Source: Acidobacteriota bacterium
Lineage (GTDB): Bacteria > Acidobacteriota > Terriglobia > Terriglobales > Acidobacteriaceae
Length of the DNA stretch: 64,000 nt
Assembly (NCBI GenBank): GCA_021818585.1
Contig: JAKATU010000056.1
Span: forward strand, 62,001 to 126,000
Reading direction: 5' to 3'
Shown: positions 43,292 to 55,480 of the stretch, piece after piece
How the letters are laid out: every line of letters starts with the position of its first letter
Numbering within the stretch: position 1 is the stretch's first letter
Translations under genes and position numbers: made by a program
The notes under the pieces: model-generated
The model's input: only the letters and a program-made list of their open reading frames with translations
Databases searched by the model: none
What the model was told of the DNA's origin: nothing

Positions 43292-44602
43292 TCAGTCGTA
43301 GTACTCGAGTCCCAGGTGCGTGATAAGCTCTTCGCCCTGAATATGGCGCAGCGTGTTCTTGAGCTTCATCATCTGGATGAACAGATCGTGCTCCGGGTAC
43401 AGGCCCGGGGCCACCTGCGGCGACTTGAAATAGAAGCTCAGCCACTCCTGGATGCCCAGGTTCCGCAGCTCCGGCGAACGCTTCGCCATATCCAGGAAGA
43501 GCACCAGATCAAGCGCCAGCGGCGCGGCCAGAATCGAGTCGCGGCAAAGGAAGTCCACCTTGATCTGCATTGGGTAGCCCAGCCAGCCGAAGATGTCGAT
43601 GTTGTCCCAGCCTTCCTTGTTGTCTCCACGTGGCGGGTAGTAGTTGATGCGTACCTTGTGGTAGATGTCTTTGTAAAGGTCGGGGTAAAGCTGCGGCTGC
43701 AGAATGTAGTCGATCACGCCCAGCTTCGACTCTTCCTTGGTCTTGAAGGACGAAGGATCGTCCAGCACTTCACCGTCACGATTGCCGAGAATGTTGGTCG
43801 AGAACCATCCGCTCAGCCCGAGCATGCGCGCCTTCAGCGCCGGAGCCAGAACGGTCTTCATGAAGGTCTGGCCGGTCTTGAAGTCCTTGCCGCAGATCGG
43901 AGCGCCGGTCTGCTTCGAAAGTTCGATCATGCAGGGCAGGTCCACCGTGAGGTTCGGCGCGCCATTGGCGAAGGGAATGCCCTCCTTCAGAGCGGCGTAG
44001 GCGTAAATCTGAGAAGGCGCAATCGCCGGATCATCCTCGGTCAGAGCCTTTTCAAACGCCTCGATCGTGTCATGAATCGGCGTCGGCTCCAGGAAGATTT
44101 CCGTCGAACCGGTCCAGATCATCACCACGCGATCACACTTTTCTTTGAACGCCTGAATGTCGGACCGCACCTGCTGGGCCAGGTCGCACTTGCTCCGGCC
44201 CTTCTTCACATGTGTGCCGTGCAGCCGCTTCACGTAATTCTGGTCAAAGACCGCGGGCATCGGCTCAATGCTTTCCAGGAAGGGGCGAATCGTCTGCAGG
44301 TGGTCGCCATCAAGCACAGAGGCGTGCCTGGCGGCCTCGTACATGTTCTCGGGGAAGATGTCCCATCCGGTGAACACCACATCGTCCAGCGAGGCGAGGG
44401 GAACAAAATCCTTAATGAGCGGAGTCTTGCCATCGGTACGCTTGCCCAGGCGAATGGTGCCCATCTGGGTGAGCGAACCAATCGGCTTCGCAAGTCCCTT
44501 GCGAACGGCTTCTACTCCTGCAATCAGCGTCGTGGCGACGGCGCCCATGCCGACCACCATGACCCCAAGTTTTCCAGTTGCTGGCTCTATCTTTGATGAC
44601 AT
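43292..44602 (-). CDS. ino1: myo-inositol-1-phosphate synthase
   Basis: NAD-dependent cyclisation of glucose 6-phosphate to inositol 1-phosphate; 436 residues. The Rossmann start GVMVVGMGAVATTLIAGV, the WTGSTEIFL segment, FANGAPNLTVD, GKDFKTGQTFMKTVLAP, LSGWFSTNILGNRDG and the Lys-rich EGWDNIDIFGWLGYPMQIKVDF region are all characteristic. The ATG at 44602 is preferred; a GTG at 44632 is in frame but its first ten residues are unrelated to the fold. It is preceded on the same strand by dedA (121 bp apart). In bacteria the product feeds inositol phospholipids or compatible solutes; no such downstream gene lies here. Confidence 0.93.
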   Translation of the reverse strand: MSSKIEPATGKLGVMVVGMGAVATTLIAGVEAVRKGLAKPIGSLTQMGTIRLGKRTDGKTPLIKDFVPLASLDDVVFTGWDIFPENMYEAARHASVLDGDHLQTIRPFLESIEPMPAVFDQNYVKRLHGTHVKKGRSKCDLAQQVRSDIQAFKEKCDRVVMIWTGSTEIFLEPTPIHDTIEAFEKALTEDDPAIAPSQIYAYAALKEGIPFANGAPNLTVDLPCMIELSKQTGAPICGKDFKTGQTFMKTVLAPALKARMLGLSGWFSTNILGNRDGEVLDDPSSFKTKEESKLGVIDYILQPQLYPDLYKDIYHKVRINYYPPRGDNKEGWDNIDIFGWLGYPMQIKVDFLCRDSILAAPLALDLVLFLDMAKRSPELRNLGIQEWLSFYFKSPQVAPGLYPEHDLFIQMMKLKNTLRHIQGEELITHLGLEYYD

Positions 44603-44723
44603 TTCTTTTTTGGCCTGTTCTCTTCCTTCCACAGTAAAACTGCGAATCTTCAGTTTCTGATGCGAGGCAATGTTTTGGCAATTCCATGAGGCTCAATGGC
44701 GGAAATAGTACTCCAAACGGAAT

Positions 44724-45362
44724 CTACGTTTCATTGGGGTGCGAACACTTCCGCAGGTGGGTCCAAAGGAACCACAGTATCCCCGCCACCACCAGCAGCT
44801 CAATGCTCAGCTGAAAATGATGGAAATCCGCCTTGAAGCGCGGATTCGTGTCCCACGCCCGTCCCAGCTTTACGCCCACGAATGCCAGCCCAAAGCACCA
44901 CGGCCACGAACCCAGAAACGTATAAATATGGAACCGGAGTTGCGGCATCCGGGAAATCCCCGCAGGCAGCGCGATAAACGTCCGGATCACCGGCAGCAAC
45001 CGCCCCACAAACACGGTGACGCCGCCGAAGCGCTGAAAAAAGCGGTCCGCGCGGTCCAGATCCTTCATGTCCAGCAGAATCCAGCGCCCATAGCGCTCCA
45101 GAAACGGCCGACCTCCCCACGCGCCCACCCAGTAAGCCACCGCCGAGCCGATATTGCAGCCCAGCGCGCCCGCCGTCGCCACCCAGAACAGGTTCAACTG
45201 ACCCTGCTGCACCAGATAGCCGGCAAACGGCATGATGATCTCAGAAGGAATCGGAATGCAGGCCGATTCAATGGCCATCAAAAACGCCACACCGCCATAA
45301 CCGGTCGAAGAAATAACAGAAATAATAAAGTGGGCAACAGCCGCGAGGATTTTTGCACTCAT
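44724..45362 (-). CDS. DedA/SNARE-associated-type membrane protein
   Basis: Inner-membrane protein of the DedA family, which includes undecaprenyl-phosphate and phospholipid flippase candidates; 212 residues, about 5 membrane segments. Signatures: ALMAIESACIPIPSEIIMPFAGYLVQQG (partial landmark, about 25-52), the G-rich ALGCNIGSAVAYWVGAWGGRP, ERYGRWI and the FVGRLLPVIRTFIALPAGISRM region with the conserved Arg residues. C-terminal helix at about 180-200. It is divergent from nth with 123 bp between the starts. Confidence 0.92.
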   Translation of the reverse strand: MSAKILAAVAHFIISVISSTGYGGVAFLMAIESACIPIPSEIIMPFAGYLVQQGQLNLFWVATAGALGCNIGSAVAYWVGAWGGRPFLERYGRWILLDMKDLDRADRFFQRFGGVTVFVGRLLPVIRTFIALPAGISRMPQLRFHIYTFLGSWPWCFGLAFVGVKLGRAWDTNPRFKADFHHFQLSIELLVVAGILWFLWTHLRKCSHPNET

Positions 45363-45485
45363 TCGAGTTGCAGTATACGGGAATCAGGGCCGCGCAGGTT
45401 CGCATCGCCATCCCCGGCCAGCCGTGCCCGGCAAAATCCTCACCCCGTCGCGCGCGGAGTCCATTTCTCTGCGTACAATTCGGCC

Positions 45486-46229
45486 ATGCACGCCGCGAAA
45501 AAGACGCAGAAAAGCAGCAAGCCCCCCGCTGAGAAAACCGCAAAGAGAAAGCCCGCCGGCAAGCGCCCCTGCAAAGGCAAGGACCTCGACCCACAGCGCA
45601 TCGGGGAAATCCTTACCCGCCTCAAAAAGACCTATCCCGACGTGGAATGCGCGCTCCTGCACCGCAATCCATGGGAACTGCTCGTAGCGACCATCCTCTC
45701 GGCCCAGTGCACCGACGCGCGCGTCAACATGGTCACGCCGGAGCTCTTCCGCGCCTTCCCCACGCCCAAAGCCATGGCTGCGGCCACGCCCACCGCCATT
45801 GAGGAATACGTCAAGAGCACCGGCTTCTACCGCAACAAGGCAAAATCGATCCACGGAGCCGCGAAGCGCGTGGTCGAGGTCTACGGCGGCAAGCTGCCGC
45901 AAACCATGGACGAACTCCTCACCCTGCCCGGAGCCGCTCGCAAGACCGCCAACGTCGTGCTCGGCGTCGCCTTCCACAAAGCAGAAGGCGTAGTCGTGGA
46001 CACGCACGTCCTCCGCATCTCGCAGCGCCTCGGCCTCACGAAAGCCACCGACCCCAAAAGGGTCGAGCAGGACCTCATGCGCATCCTGCCCCAGGACCGC
46101 TGGATCCGGTTCTCACACGAGATCATTCACCACGGCCGCCAGATCTGCGTCGCGCGCAAGCCGAAATGCGAGCTATGCCCGCTCGAAGACCTCTGCCACG
46201 CAAAGGACAAAACCTGGTCGTCTGTCTAG
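45486..46229 (+). CDS. nth: endonuclease III (DNA glycosylase/AP lyase)
   Basis: Base-excision repair enzyme that removes oxidised pyrimidines and cuts at abasic sites; 247 residues. A basic, disordered N-terminus of about 30 residues (many Lys) precedes the helix-hairpin-helix fold: AQCTDARVNMVTPELF, the hairpin LPGAARKTANVVLG with the catalytic Lys, and the catalytic Asp in VVDTHVLRIS. The [4Fe-4S] loop has four cysteines in the C-x6-C-x2-C-x5-C spacing (CVARKPKCELCPLEDLC). The frame is open far upstream, but the ATG at 45486 gives the right N-terminus. Confidence 0.95.
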   Translation: MHAAKKTQKSSKPPAEKTAKRKPAGKRPCKGKDLDPQRIGEILTRLKKTYPDVECALLHRNPWELLVATILSAQCTDARVNMVTPELFRAFPTPKAMAAATPTAIEEYVKSTGFYRNKAKSIHGAAKRVVEVYGGKLPQTMDELLTLPGAARKTANVVLGVAFHKAEGVVVDTHVLRISQRLGLTKATDPKRVEQDLMRILPQDRWIRFSHEIIHHGRQICVARKPKCELCPLEDLCHAKDKTWSSV

Positions 46230-46240
46230 GCAAAAGCGGC

Positions 46241-47503
46241 TCAAAGACCCGCGTCAGGAACAGTCGCCAGCCATATCTGCTGCTTGTCCACGCTGTAGCT
46301 GATGTACAACGTGCCATGAAAGTCAAACGCGCCGGGATATGCCGCGCCGCACGGTTTGCCTTGAGGTCCGCAAACCACCCCATTCTTGTAGGGTGGCGCG
46401 CCAACCCCTTGCCGTACCGTGTAAACATGGCGAAGCACACCCGTTTTACCGCTGAAGACAGCAAGGTAGAGCGGATCGCGTGAGGCAATGGCATCCGGAA
46501 TATCGAGTGCATTGCCAATCACGGCGATATCGCCGTTCCCAAGAGTAGTGATGGTCGCCTCAGAGGGAGAATTGGGAATGTCCGTCGGCACAGCCGGCGA
46601 CCACGTCGAACCAAAGTCCCGGGAGACCGATCGATACAGCCGAAACTTCCCCGTTTTGCCCTCGTCCCGCCACAGCCGGAATAGCGTTCGAGAGTGCCAG
46701 CCTATCCGGATGGCATTGGGTTCCACAAGCGTGCTTCCATCCGCGGCAACTCCATAACCCGTCCATGCCGACGACGGCTGACCCGGCGCCGATCCACCCC
46801 AGGTGCCAAAGTTGTTGGCCAGCACAAAAAGGTGAGGGCTCAAACGCGCACGGTAAGGATAAGCCGGAGATCCCTTTTGCGGCGCATAAACCGCCCGGCT
46901 CACGCGAAATGCCCTGCCGATGCTGCCATCGGGATGCAAGGCAACCGCGACCAGCGCCTCGCCCTGTTCGTTCGTGCAACAGCCGTAGCCATTCGCCTGA
47001 TCAATCGCCGCCACCAGATAGAGCTTGCGGTGGTAGGTCACAAACGCCCGCGGATACGAGATACGACGCCCGGCGACCTGCTTTCCGTCAAACGGGCTGG
47101 GCGGCGCAATCACAACCTGCGGCGCGGACCATCTTCTGCCGTCAGCGCTGCTTTTCACCTCCGTAATCATTCCGCTGGAACCCTCATGCCGCATGGTTCC
47201 GGTATAAGCCACCCAGATGCGCCCATTGCGGCCAACAGCAACCCGGGTGTGATGGTGGTACTGCAGGCTTTCCAGGTCGCTGTAGGAAGGCGTCTGGCCG
47301 TTGGGTGCGTCAACCTCCGTACTGATAAGGCCGGGCGCAAGCCGATAAGGCCCGCGTCTCGGCGCATGGCCCCAATGGAGCGTCCATGCCGCAGGCAGAT
47401 GCTGCGCCCGATGCAGCCCCTCAGCCTTGACCGCAGAAGCCGGACCGAACGCGGCAAAAGCAATTACGCCCGAAAAAACGAGCCTCGAAAAAAGGGATTT
47501 CAT
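46241..47503 (-). CDS. exported BNR-repeat (sialidase-like) protein
   Basis: Exported protein of 420 residues with a beta-propeller pattern. A signal peptide (LFSRLVFSGVIAFAAFGPASA) ends near residue 25. The rest alternates short strands; an Asp-box motif is seen in SVSRDFGSTWSPAVPT, and a weaker one in KSSADGRRWSAPQ, as in sialidases and other BNR-repeat proteins. I do not see the catalytic Arg triad or Asp of true sialidases with confidence, so the enzyme activity is uncertain. Several cysteines (YGCCTNE, VVCGPQGKPCG) may form disulfides in the envelope. The ATG at 47503 gives the best signal peptide. It converges on nth, with 11 bp between the stops. Confidence 0.75.
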   Translation of the reverse strand: MKSLFSRLVFSGVIAFAAFGPASAVKAEGLHRAQHLPAAWTLHWGHAPRRGPYRLAPGLISTEVDAPNGQTPSYSDLESLQYHHHTRVAVGRNGRIWVAYTGTMRHEGSSGMITEVKSSADGRRWSAPQVVIAPPSPFDGKQVAGRRISYPRAFVTYHRKLYLVAAIDQANGYGCCTNEQGEALVAVALHPDGSIGRAFRVSRAVYAPQKGSPAYPYRARLSPHLFVLANNFGTWGGSAPGQPSSAWTGYGVAADGSTLVEPNAIRIGWHSRTLFRLWRDEGKTGKFRLYRSVSRDFGSTWSPAVPTDIPNSPSEATITTLGNGDIAVIGNALDIPDAIASRDPLYLAVFSGKTGVLRHVYTVRQGVGAPPYKNGVVCGPQGKPCGAAYPGAFDFHGTLYISYSVDKQQIWLATVPDAGL

Positions 47504-47569
47504 AACCTGTGCCTTTGCAGGAAAGTGCATGTTGAGGGCATTGCGACGAAACTCCGCCCGGCAAATCTC

Positions 47570-48385
47570 TCAGGCTCGCCCGGCGAACCTCTTCAGGAGT
47601 ACCTGCATCAGGCCGTCAATGGTGTGATCCTCCGCCTCGGCGGCCGGTTCCCATCCGGCGGCGCGCAGGGCCTTGCTCGTGACAGGCCCAATCGAAATCG
47701 CCGGAATATCCTTCGGCGGCGCGGTATGTCCGGCTTCCTTCATCAGCTCCAGAAAGTTCTCCACCGTGGACGAGCTCGTAAACGTCGCCGCATCCACCGC
47801 TGTCTTCTTACCGCCAGCCGCAAACAACTCCTTCACCTGGCTCACCGACTCGTGCGGAATCTCCGTGCGATAGGCGTCAATCACATCCAGCTCGACGCCC
47901 TGCGCCCGCAGCGCATCAGGAATCACGTCCCGCGCACGCGCTGACCGCGCCAGCAGTACCCGCTGCCCCCGTAGCTTGTCGCCCAGCACCTGCAGCAGCG
48001 ACTCAGCCACATATTTCTCCGGAATCAAATCCACCTTCCAGCCCATGCGCCGAACCGCCTTCTCCGACGCAGGCCCGATCGCCGCAATCCTCGGCATTGG
48101 GCCAAAGATGGTCCGCCACGTCTGCGAGCCCGGCGAAACCATGCCCAGCTCTTCAATCCGCGCCAGCATCGCATTCACCGTGTTCGCGCTGGTCACCAGC
48201 ATCCAGCCGTAAGTGGAAAGCTGCCGCAGCGCCTGATCCAGCGGCGCAAAATCGGCCGGAGGCAAAATCCGAATCGCAGGAACCTCAATGGCCTCCGCCC
48301 CATGCGCGGCCAGTTCCCGGCTCAGGCGTCCTGCCTGGTGCTCGGCGCGAGTCACCAGAATCTTCCTGCCTGCCAGCTTGCTCAT
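47570..48385 (-). CDS. hemD: uroporphyrinogen-III synthase
   Basis: Closes hydroxymethylbilane to uroporphyrinogen III, the branch point to heme, siroheme and cobalamin. This 271-residue family is weakly conserved; support comes from GRKILVTRAEHQAGRLSREL at the N-terminus, the VTSANTVNAML segment, AAIGPASEKAVRRMGW, the TFTSSSTVENFLEL motif and ISIGPVTSKALRAAGWEP. Its position after hemC with a 4-bp overlap makes the call firm. It is the last gene of the hemX-A-C-D operon. Confidence 0.92.
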   Translation of the reverse strand: MSKLAGRKILVTRAEHQAGRLSRELAAHGAEAIEVPAIRILPPADFAPLDQALRQLSTYGWMLVTSANTVNAMLARIEELGMVSPGSQTWRTIFGPMPRIAAIGPASEKAVRRMGWKVDLIPEKYVAESLLQVLGDKLRGQRVLLARSARARDVIPDALRAQGVELDVIDAYRTEIPHESVSQVKELFAAGGKKTAVDAATFTSSSTVENFLELMKEAGHTAPPKDIPAISIGPVTSKALRAAGWEPAAEAEDHTIDGLMQVLLKRFAGRA

Positions 48386-49296
48386 AGCGCCATCGCCTCC
48401 AGAATCGAGCGCGCGCCCTGCCGCAGCAGTTCCTCCGCCAGCTTCTGTCCAAGCTCCGCCGCATCTCCCTGCTGATGCTCATACTCCACGCGAATCACCT
48501 GCCCGCCCTCAGGCGCGGCAACCACCCCGACAATCGAGTACGCATCCGTGCCCGGCGCCGGTGCGCAATGCACTCCAATGGGCACCTGGCAACCGCCGCC
48601 CAGCGCGCCCAGCGCAACTCGTTCCGCGGTCACGGCATGGCGAGTCGGCGCGTGTTCCAGTGCCAGCATGGCATCCATCGTACGCGCATCGTCAGCGCGC
48701 GTCTCAATGGCAAGAGCGCCCTGTCCGGCGGCGGGGCAAAGAATCTGCGGCGCAAAGCACTCGCGGCGATACTCGGTCAGCCCAAGCCGCTCCAGACCCG
48801 CGGAGGCAAGTATGATCGCGTCCACCTGCCCCTCCACCATCTTGCGAATGCGCGTATCCACGTTGCCCCGGAACTCCTCAAACTGCAAATCGTCGCGATG
48901 CGCCCGAAGTTGCGCCCGCCGACGCTGGCTGCTGGTGCCCACACGCGCGCCCGCGGGCAGCGCGGCAAACGACTCGTGCCGGGCCGACAAAAACGCATCC
49001 CGCGGATCAACCCGCTCCGGAATCGCGGCAATCGCAAACGCCGCCTCCAGCTCCGTGGGCAGATCCTTAAGGCTGTGCACGGCAAGGTCAATAAGGTTCT
49101 CGCGCAGCGCCTCTTCAATCTCCCTGGTAAACATTCCCTTGGAGCCCACCTTGGCAAACGCCACATGCTGCATCGCGTCGCCGGTGGTGCGAATCACCTC
49201 AATCACGACTTCGTGCCCCAGAGAACGCAGCCGGTCCGCAATGTGGTTGGCCTGCCACAGAGCCAGTTGCGAGCCGCGCGAACCAATCCGCATCAT
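48382..49296 (-). CDS. hemC: porphobilinogen deaminase (hydroxymethylbilane synthase)
   Basis: Polymerises four porphobilinogens into hydroxymethylbilane; cytoplasmic, 304 residues. Conserved features: RIGSRGSQLALWQA at the N-terminus, KGMFTREIEEAL, catalytic Asp78 in HSLKDLPT, TSSQRRRAQL, FRGNVDTRIRKM and the dipyrromethane-cofactor cysteine at about 236 in GALGGGCQVPIGV. The first ATG (49296) overlaps the hemA stop as ATGA; a second ATG follows directly and could also serve. It lies between hemA and hemD in the operon. Confidence 0.97.
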   Translation of the reverse strand: MMRIGSRGSQLALWQANHIADRLRSLGHEVVIEVIRTTGDAMQHVAFAKVGSKGMFTREIEEALRENLIDLAVHSLKDLPTELEAAFAIAAIPERVDPRDAFLSARHESFAALPAGARVGTSSQRRRAQLRAHRDDLQFEEFRGNVDTRIRKMVEGQVDAIILASAGLERLGLTEYRRECFAPQILCPAAGQGALAIETRADDARTMDAMLALEHAPTRHAVTAERVALGALGGGCQVPIGVHCAPAPGTDAYSIVGVVAAPEGGQVIRVEYEHQQGDAAELGQKLAEELLRQGARSILEAMAL

Positions 49297-50699
49297 GACC
49301 GCCTCAAATGTTCCGGAATTTCCTGCTCTTCTGCCGAAGCATCATTCTCCTCGGGATCAACGCGCACCTCGTCGAGGCGAATCCCGGTGTGCGGACAGCT
49401 TTCGTCCGTGGCGGGAGCAAAATTCCGCAGGCCGGAAGGATCAAACGCCGCCCGGATGGCACGCACCGCGTCCGCGTCGCCGGACTGCGCCGCGTTGCGC
49501 AAAGCATGCATGGGCAAATGCAGAAACTTGTTCGTGAGCCCGCGAGCCAGCATCTTCACCGCCGCCTGCTGATCCTTCGTCAGCGACTGCAACCGCGGGC
49601 TCACGCGCTTCATCTCCGCCTGGCAAAGCTGCTCGATGGTGTGCTGCATCTCCGCGATGAGCGGGCCAATCTCCAGCGCCTTGCGGCGCTGATCAAACTT
49701 GAGCGCCTCGGCAGCGACCATCTCTTCGGCCAGCTCGGCCTGCCGCTTACGGTCCACCAGGTTCGAGCTCGCCACCGACTGCAGATCGTCAATGTCGTAC
49801 AGGAACGCGCCTTCCAGCCGGTTCACTTCCGGCTCCACATCGCGGGGCACGGCAATGTCGATCAACAGAATCGGCTTGCGCCGCCGGCGCTGCAAAAACT
49901 GCTGCACATGATCCACGCTCACAATCGGCCGCGACGCGCCGGTGGAGGTAATCACAATATCCGGCGGATCGGGCATCGTAAAAACCGCGTCAAACTCCAG
50001 CGCGCGCCCGCCAAACTTCTGCGCCAGCGCCTCGGCACGCGCGAACGTACGATTCGCCACCAGAATGCGCTCGGCCCCGTGATGAATCAGGTGCCGCGCC
50101 GCCAGCTCGCTCATCTTGCCCGCGCCCAGCAGCATCACGCGCTTGCCATCCAGGTCGCCAAAAATCCGCCGCGCCAGATCCACGGCTACCGTCGAAATCG
50201 AAACCGGAGAAGCGCCAATCTCCGTCTCCGTGCGCACCCGCTTGGCCAGCGCAAAAGTATCCTGCAGCAGCCGCTCCAGTTGCGAGCCCACCGCGCCATT
50301 CTCCTTGGCTGCGTTGTAGGCAGACTTTACCTGCCCAAGAATCTGCGGCTCACCCAGCACCAGCGAATCCAGACTGCACGCCACGCGGAACAGATGCTGC
50401 ACAGCCTCCACTTCCCGGTGGTGGTACAAGTGATCCCGCAAGGGCATCCCTGCCAGGTCAAAGCGCTGTTCCAGGTAGGCGTCCAGATCGGGCTCGGCGT
50501 CGTCTTCCCCGTCTCGGCCGCGATGCGCAATCAATATCTCCACCCGGTTGCAGGTGGAAAGAATCATCGCCTCCTGCACACCCGGCAGCGCCATCACCTG
50601 CTCGGTCACGCCCGCAAGCTCGCACTCGGGAATATCCAGCCGCTCGCGCAGGTCCACCGGCGCGGTTTTATGATTCAGTCCTGTCAGCAGAAGATTCAT
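49293..50699 (-). CDS. hemA: glutamyl-tRNA reductase
   Basis: First committed step of tetrapyrrole synthesis by the C5 route: NADPH reduction of glutamyl-tRNA to glutamate 1-semialdehyde. The 468 residues show GLNHKTAPVDLRERL, the catalytic Cys50 in LSTCNRVEI, the LGEPQILGQVKSAY segment, the Rossmann motif VMLLGAGKMSELAA and a C-terminal dimerisation helix region. The C-terminal 50 residues form a variable tail with Asp/Glu. It overlaps hemX by 4 bp and hemC by 4 bp. hemL is not in the window. Confidence 0.97.
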   Translation of the reverse strand: MNLLLTGLNHKTAPVDLRERLDIPECELAGVTEQVMALPGVQEAMILSTCNRVEILIAHRGRDGEDDAEPDLDAYLEQRFDLAGMPLRDHLYHHREVEAVQHLFRVACSLDSLVLGEPQILGQVKSAYNAAKENGAVGSQLERLLQDTFALAKRVRTETEIGASPVSISTVAVDLARRIFGDLDGKRVMLLGAGKMSELAARHLIHHGAERILVANRTFARAEALAQKFGGRALEFDAVFTMPDPPDIVITSTGASRPIVSVDHVQQFLQRRRRKPILLIDIAVPRDVEPEVNRLEGAFLYDIDDLQSVASSNLVDRKRQAELAEEMVAAEALKFDQRRKALEIGPLIAEMQHTIEQLCQAEMKRVSPRLQSLTKDQQAAVKMLARGLTNKFLHLPMHALRNAAQSGDADAVRAIRAAFDPSGLRNFAPATDESCPHTGIRLDEVRVDPEENDASAEEQEIPEHLRRS

Positions 50700-51511
50700 G
50701 GCAGGCTGAACCTGTGCACGGAACTGACGAGATTTGCCGCCCAGACGCCAATCATCGCTATAAAGATGAGTGATGACAGGTAGACGGCTCGCCTTCCGCG
50801 AAATCCGGTACTACGCCGTACAAAAATCATGAGCACATACAGTACCCACAGTGCAAAAGCCATTAAAACCTTGGGGTCAGCGAAATAAACCGCGCCCACG
50901 CGCTCCTGCGCCACCAGCGATCCGGCAAACAGCCCAATCGTCATGCAGACGAACCCGGCAATCAGCAACGACTGCGAGATCCGGTCCATCGTATCCAGTG
51001 GCGGCAGCCACTCCATAAACCGGCGCGGCCGCTTGCTCTTCAGTCGCTGTTCTTCCACCTGGTAGAGAATGCTCGCAATCAGGCTGAAAAGCAGCGCCAC
51101 GTAGGCGGCCAGCAGCATAAACACATGGGCAAAAATCCAGCCGGAGCGAATCTGGTTGGAACTGAAGGTATACCGCTGGTCGCTCAGCGCCGGAATCACC
51201 GTCAGCAGCAGCGCAAGCGGCAACGCAAAGATCGCAAACGACATCGTCCGGTAGACAAACCAGACAATCAGAAAAATCGAGGTCACCAGCAGGGCCAGCG
51301 CCGTCTGGGCCTCATGTGCGCCCGTCGGAATCCAATGGTGGTGCTCCGTCAGCATCTCCACCAGCGCCACCACCTGCAACAGCCACGCCGAAAGCGCCGC
51401 CGGAATGCAGAATCGCTTCCACAGCGACGGCCCGCCCAGCACCGCCGGAATAGCGGTGAGACTGGCGACGGCATACAGCACAACGGCGGCTCTGAGCCAA
51501 ACTAAGTACAT
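50696..51511 (-). CDS. HemX/CcsA-family membrane protein
   Basis: Integral membrane protein of the cytochrome c assembly (CcsA/ResC) superfamily, 271 residues with about eight hydrophobic segments. Conserved parts include the AHVFMLLAAYVALLFSLIASILY segment (landmark about 130-152) and the YQVEEQRLKSK loop after it. The tryptophan-rich WGxxWxWD heme-binding motif of true CcsA is not visible, so the HemX branch, which modulates glutamyl-tRNA reductase level in Bacillus, is the better match; its position directly before hemA supports this. It starts the hem operon, divergent from mutS. Confidence 0.85.
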   Translation of the reverse strand: MYLVWLRAAVVLYAVASLTAIPAVLGGPSLWKRFCIPAALSAWLLQVVALVEMLTEHHHWIPTGAHEAQTALALLVTSIFLIVWFVYRTMSFAIFALPLALLLTVIPALSDQRYTFSSNQIRSGWIFAHVFMLLAAYVALLFSLIASILYQVEEQRLKSKRPRRFMEWLPPLDTMDRISQSLLIAGFVCMTIGLFAGSLVAQERVGAVYFADPKVLMAFALWVLYVLMIFVRRSTGFRGRRAVYLSSLIFIAMIGVWAANLVSSVHRFSLP

Positions 51512-51719
51512 AACGGCAAACGGTCAGCTGAACACTCAGTATAGAAGAGTCACTCCGCATCGACGATGTAATGCAGCGCACAGCATCTTTGCTTCCCTTC
51601 CGCCATAGGAATCAAAGCAGCAACCGGGTCCATAACCCATCCGTTGGCAGCAGACCGCGAATCCCTCCGTCAACAAGCGTCTGCGGGCCGGGCCTACACT
51701 GCGACCCGCGATTCACGGT

Positions 51720-54397
<2,678 letters not shown>

Positions 54398-54401
<4 letters not shown>

Positions 54402-55480
54402 CGCCCGTTCACAACCTCCGGCAGGTCGCCGGGCGCGTCCTCATGGTCGGTCTGGAAGGCCCCTCCGTCACCGCGCTCGAGCGCTCCTGGCTCCGCCTCA
54501 TCAAACCTTCCGGCGTCATCCTCTTCCGCCGCAACATTGAAACCCCCGAGCAGGTCATCGATCTGCTCCGCGAAACCACCTCCATCGTCGGCCGTCCGCT
54601 CCTGCGCGCCGTCGATATGGAAGGCGGCCTCGTCGATCGCCTGCGCGGCATCTTCGGCGCCATGCCCTCGCCCGCAGACGTCTATGGCACCCGCAATCCC
54701 GATCTCTACCACCACCACGGCATCCTCATCGGCCGCGCCGCGCACATGATGGGCTTCAACGCCTGCTTCGCTCCGGTGCTCGACCTCGCCCTGCCCGAAG
54801 CGAAAGAAGTTCTCGGTTCGCGAGTCATTTCCGCCCGCCCGTCCGACGTAGTCCATTACGCATCCGCCTTTTTAACCGGCCTCGCCAAGCAGGAAATCTA
54901 CGCCTGCGGCAAGCACTTCCCCGGCCTTGGCGGCGGCACGCTCGACTCCCACATGCACCTGCCCGAGATTCGCCGCACCTGGGACCAGCTCTGGAACGAG
55001 GACATGGTGCCCTACCGCGAGCTGGCGCACCTGCTGCCCATGGTCATGGTGGCGCACGCGTCTTATCCATTGGTGGACCAGTTCCGCTTCCCCGCATCCA
55101 TCTCCGAGTACTGGATCAGTCGCATCCTCCGCAAACGCATCGGCTACAAAGGCCTCGTCATCTCCGACAACATGGAAATGGGCGGCGTTCTCTCACAGCG
55201 CAGCATCGGTGATGCCGCCGTAAAGGCCATCGCAGCCGGTACGGACATGATCGAAATCTGCAAGGACCCCGCGCTTGTCATCGAAGCCTTCGAGGGCATC
55301 CTGCGCCAGGCCGAATTCAGCCCCACGTTCGCCAAGCAGCTTCGCTTCTCCCACCGCAGGCTTGAAGACTGGAAGGAGCGCCACGTCATCATCCAGACCC
55401 AGTTGCTGCGCCACCCCAACCCTGCAAGAGTCGAAAAGCTCCGCGCGGAAATCGCGCACTTCCGGGAGATTTGCTCATGA
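54398..55480 (+). CDS. nagZ: beta-N-acetylglucosaminidase, NagZ type (GH3)
   Basis: Cytoplasmic glycoside hydrolase family 3 enzyme that removes GlcNAc from muropeptides during cell-wall recycling; 360 residues, no signal peptide. RAVDMEGGLVDRLR sits at the substrate-binding strand, the NagZ loop KHFPGLGGGTLDSH (about 172-185) fits the KH(F/I)PG(H/L)GxxxxD(S/T)H signature with its catalytic Asp-His dyad intact, and the nucleophile Asp is in GLVISDNMEMGG (about 256). The start overlaps mutS by 4 bp and the stop overlaps anmK by 4 bp. With anmK directly downstream, a role in anhydro-muropeptide salvage is well supported. Confidence 0.9.
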
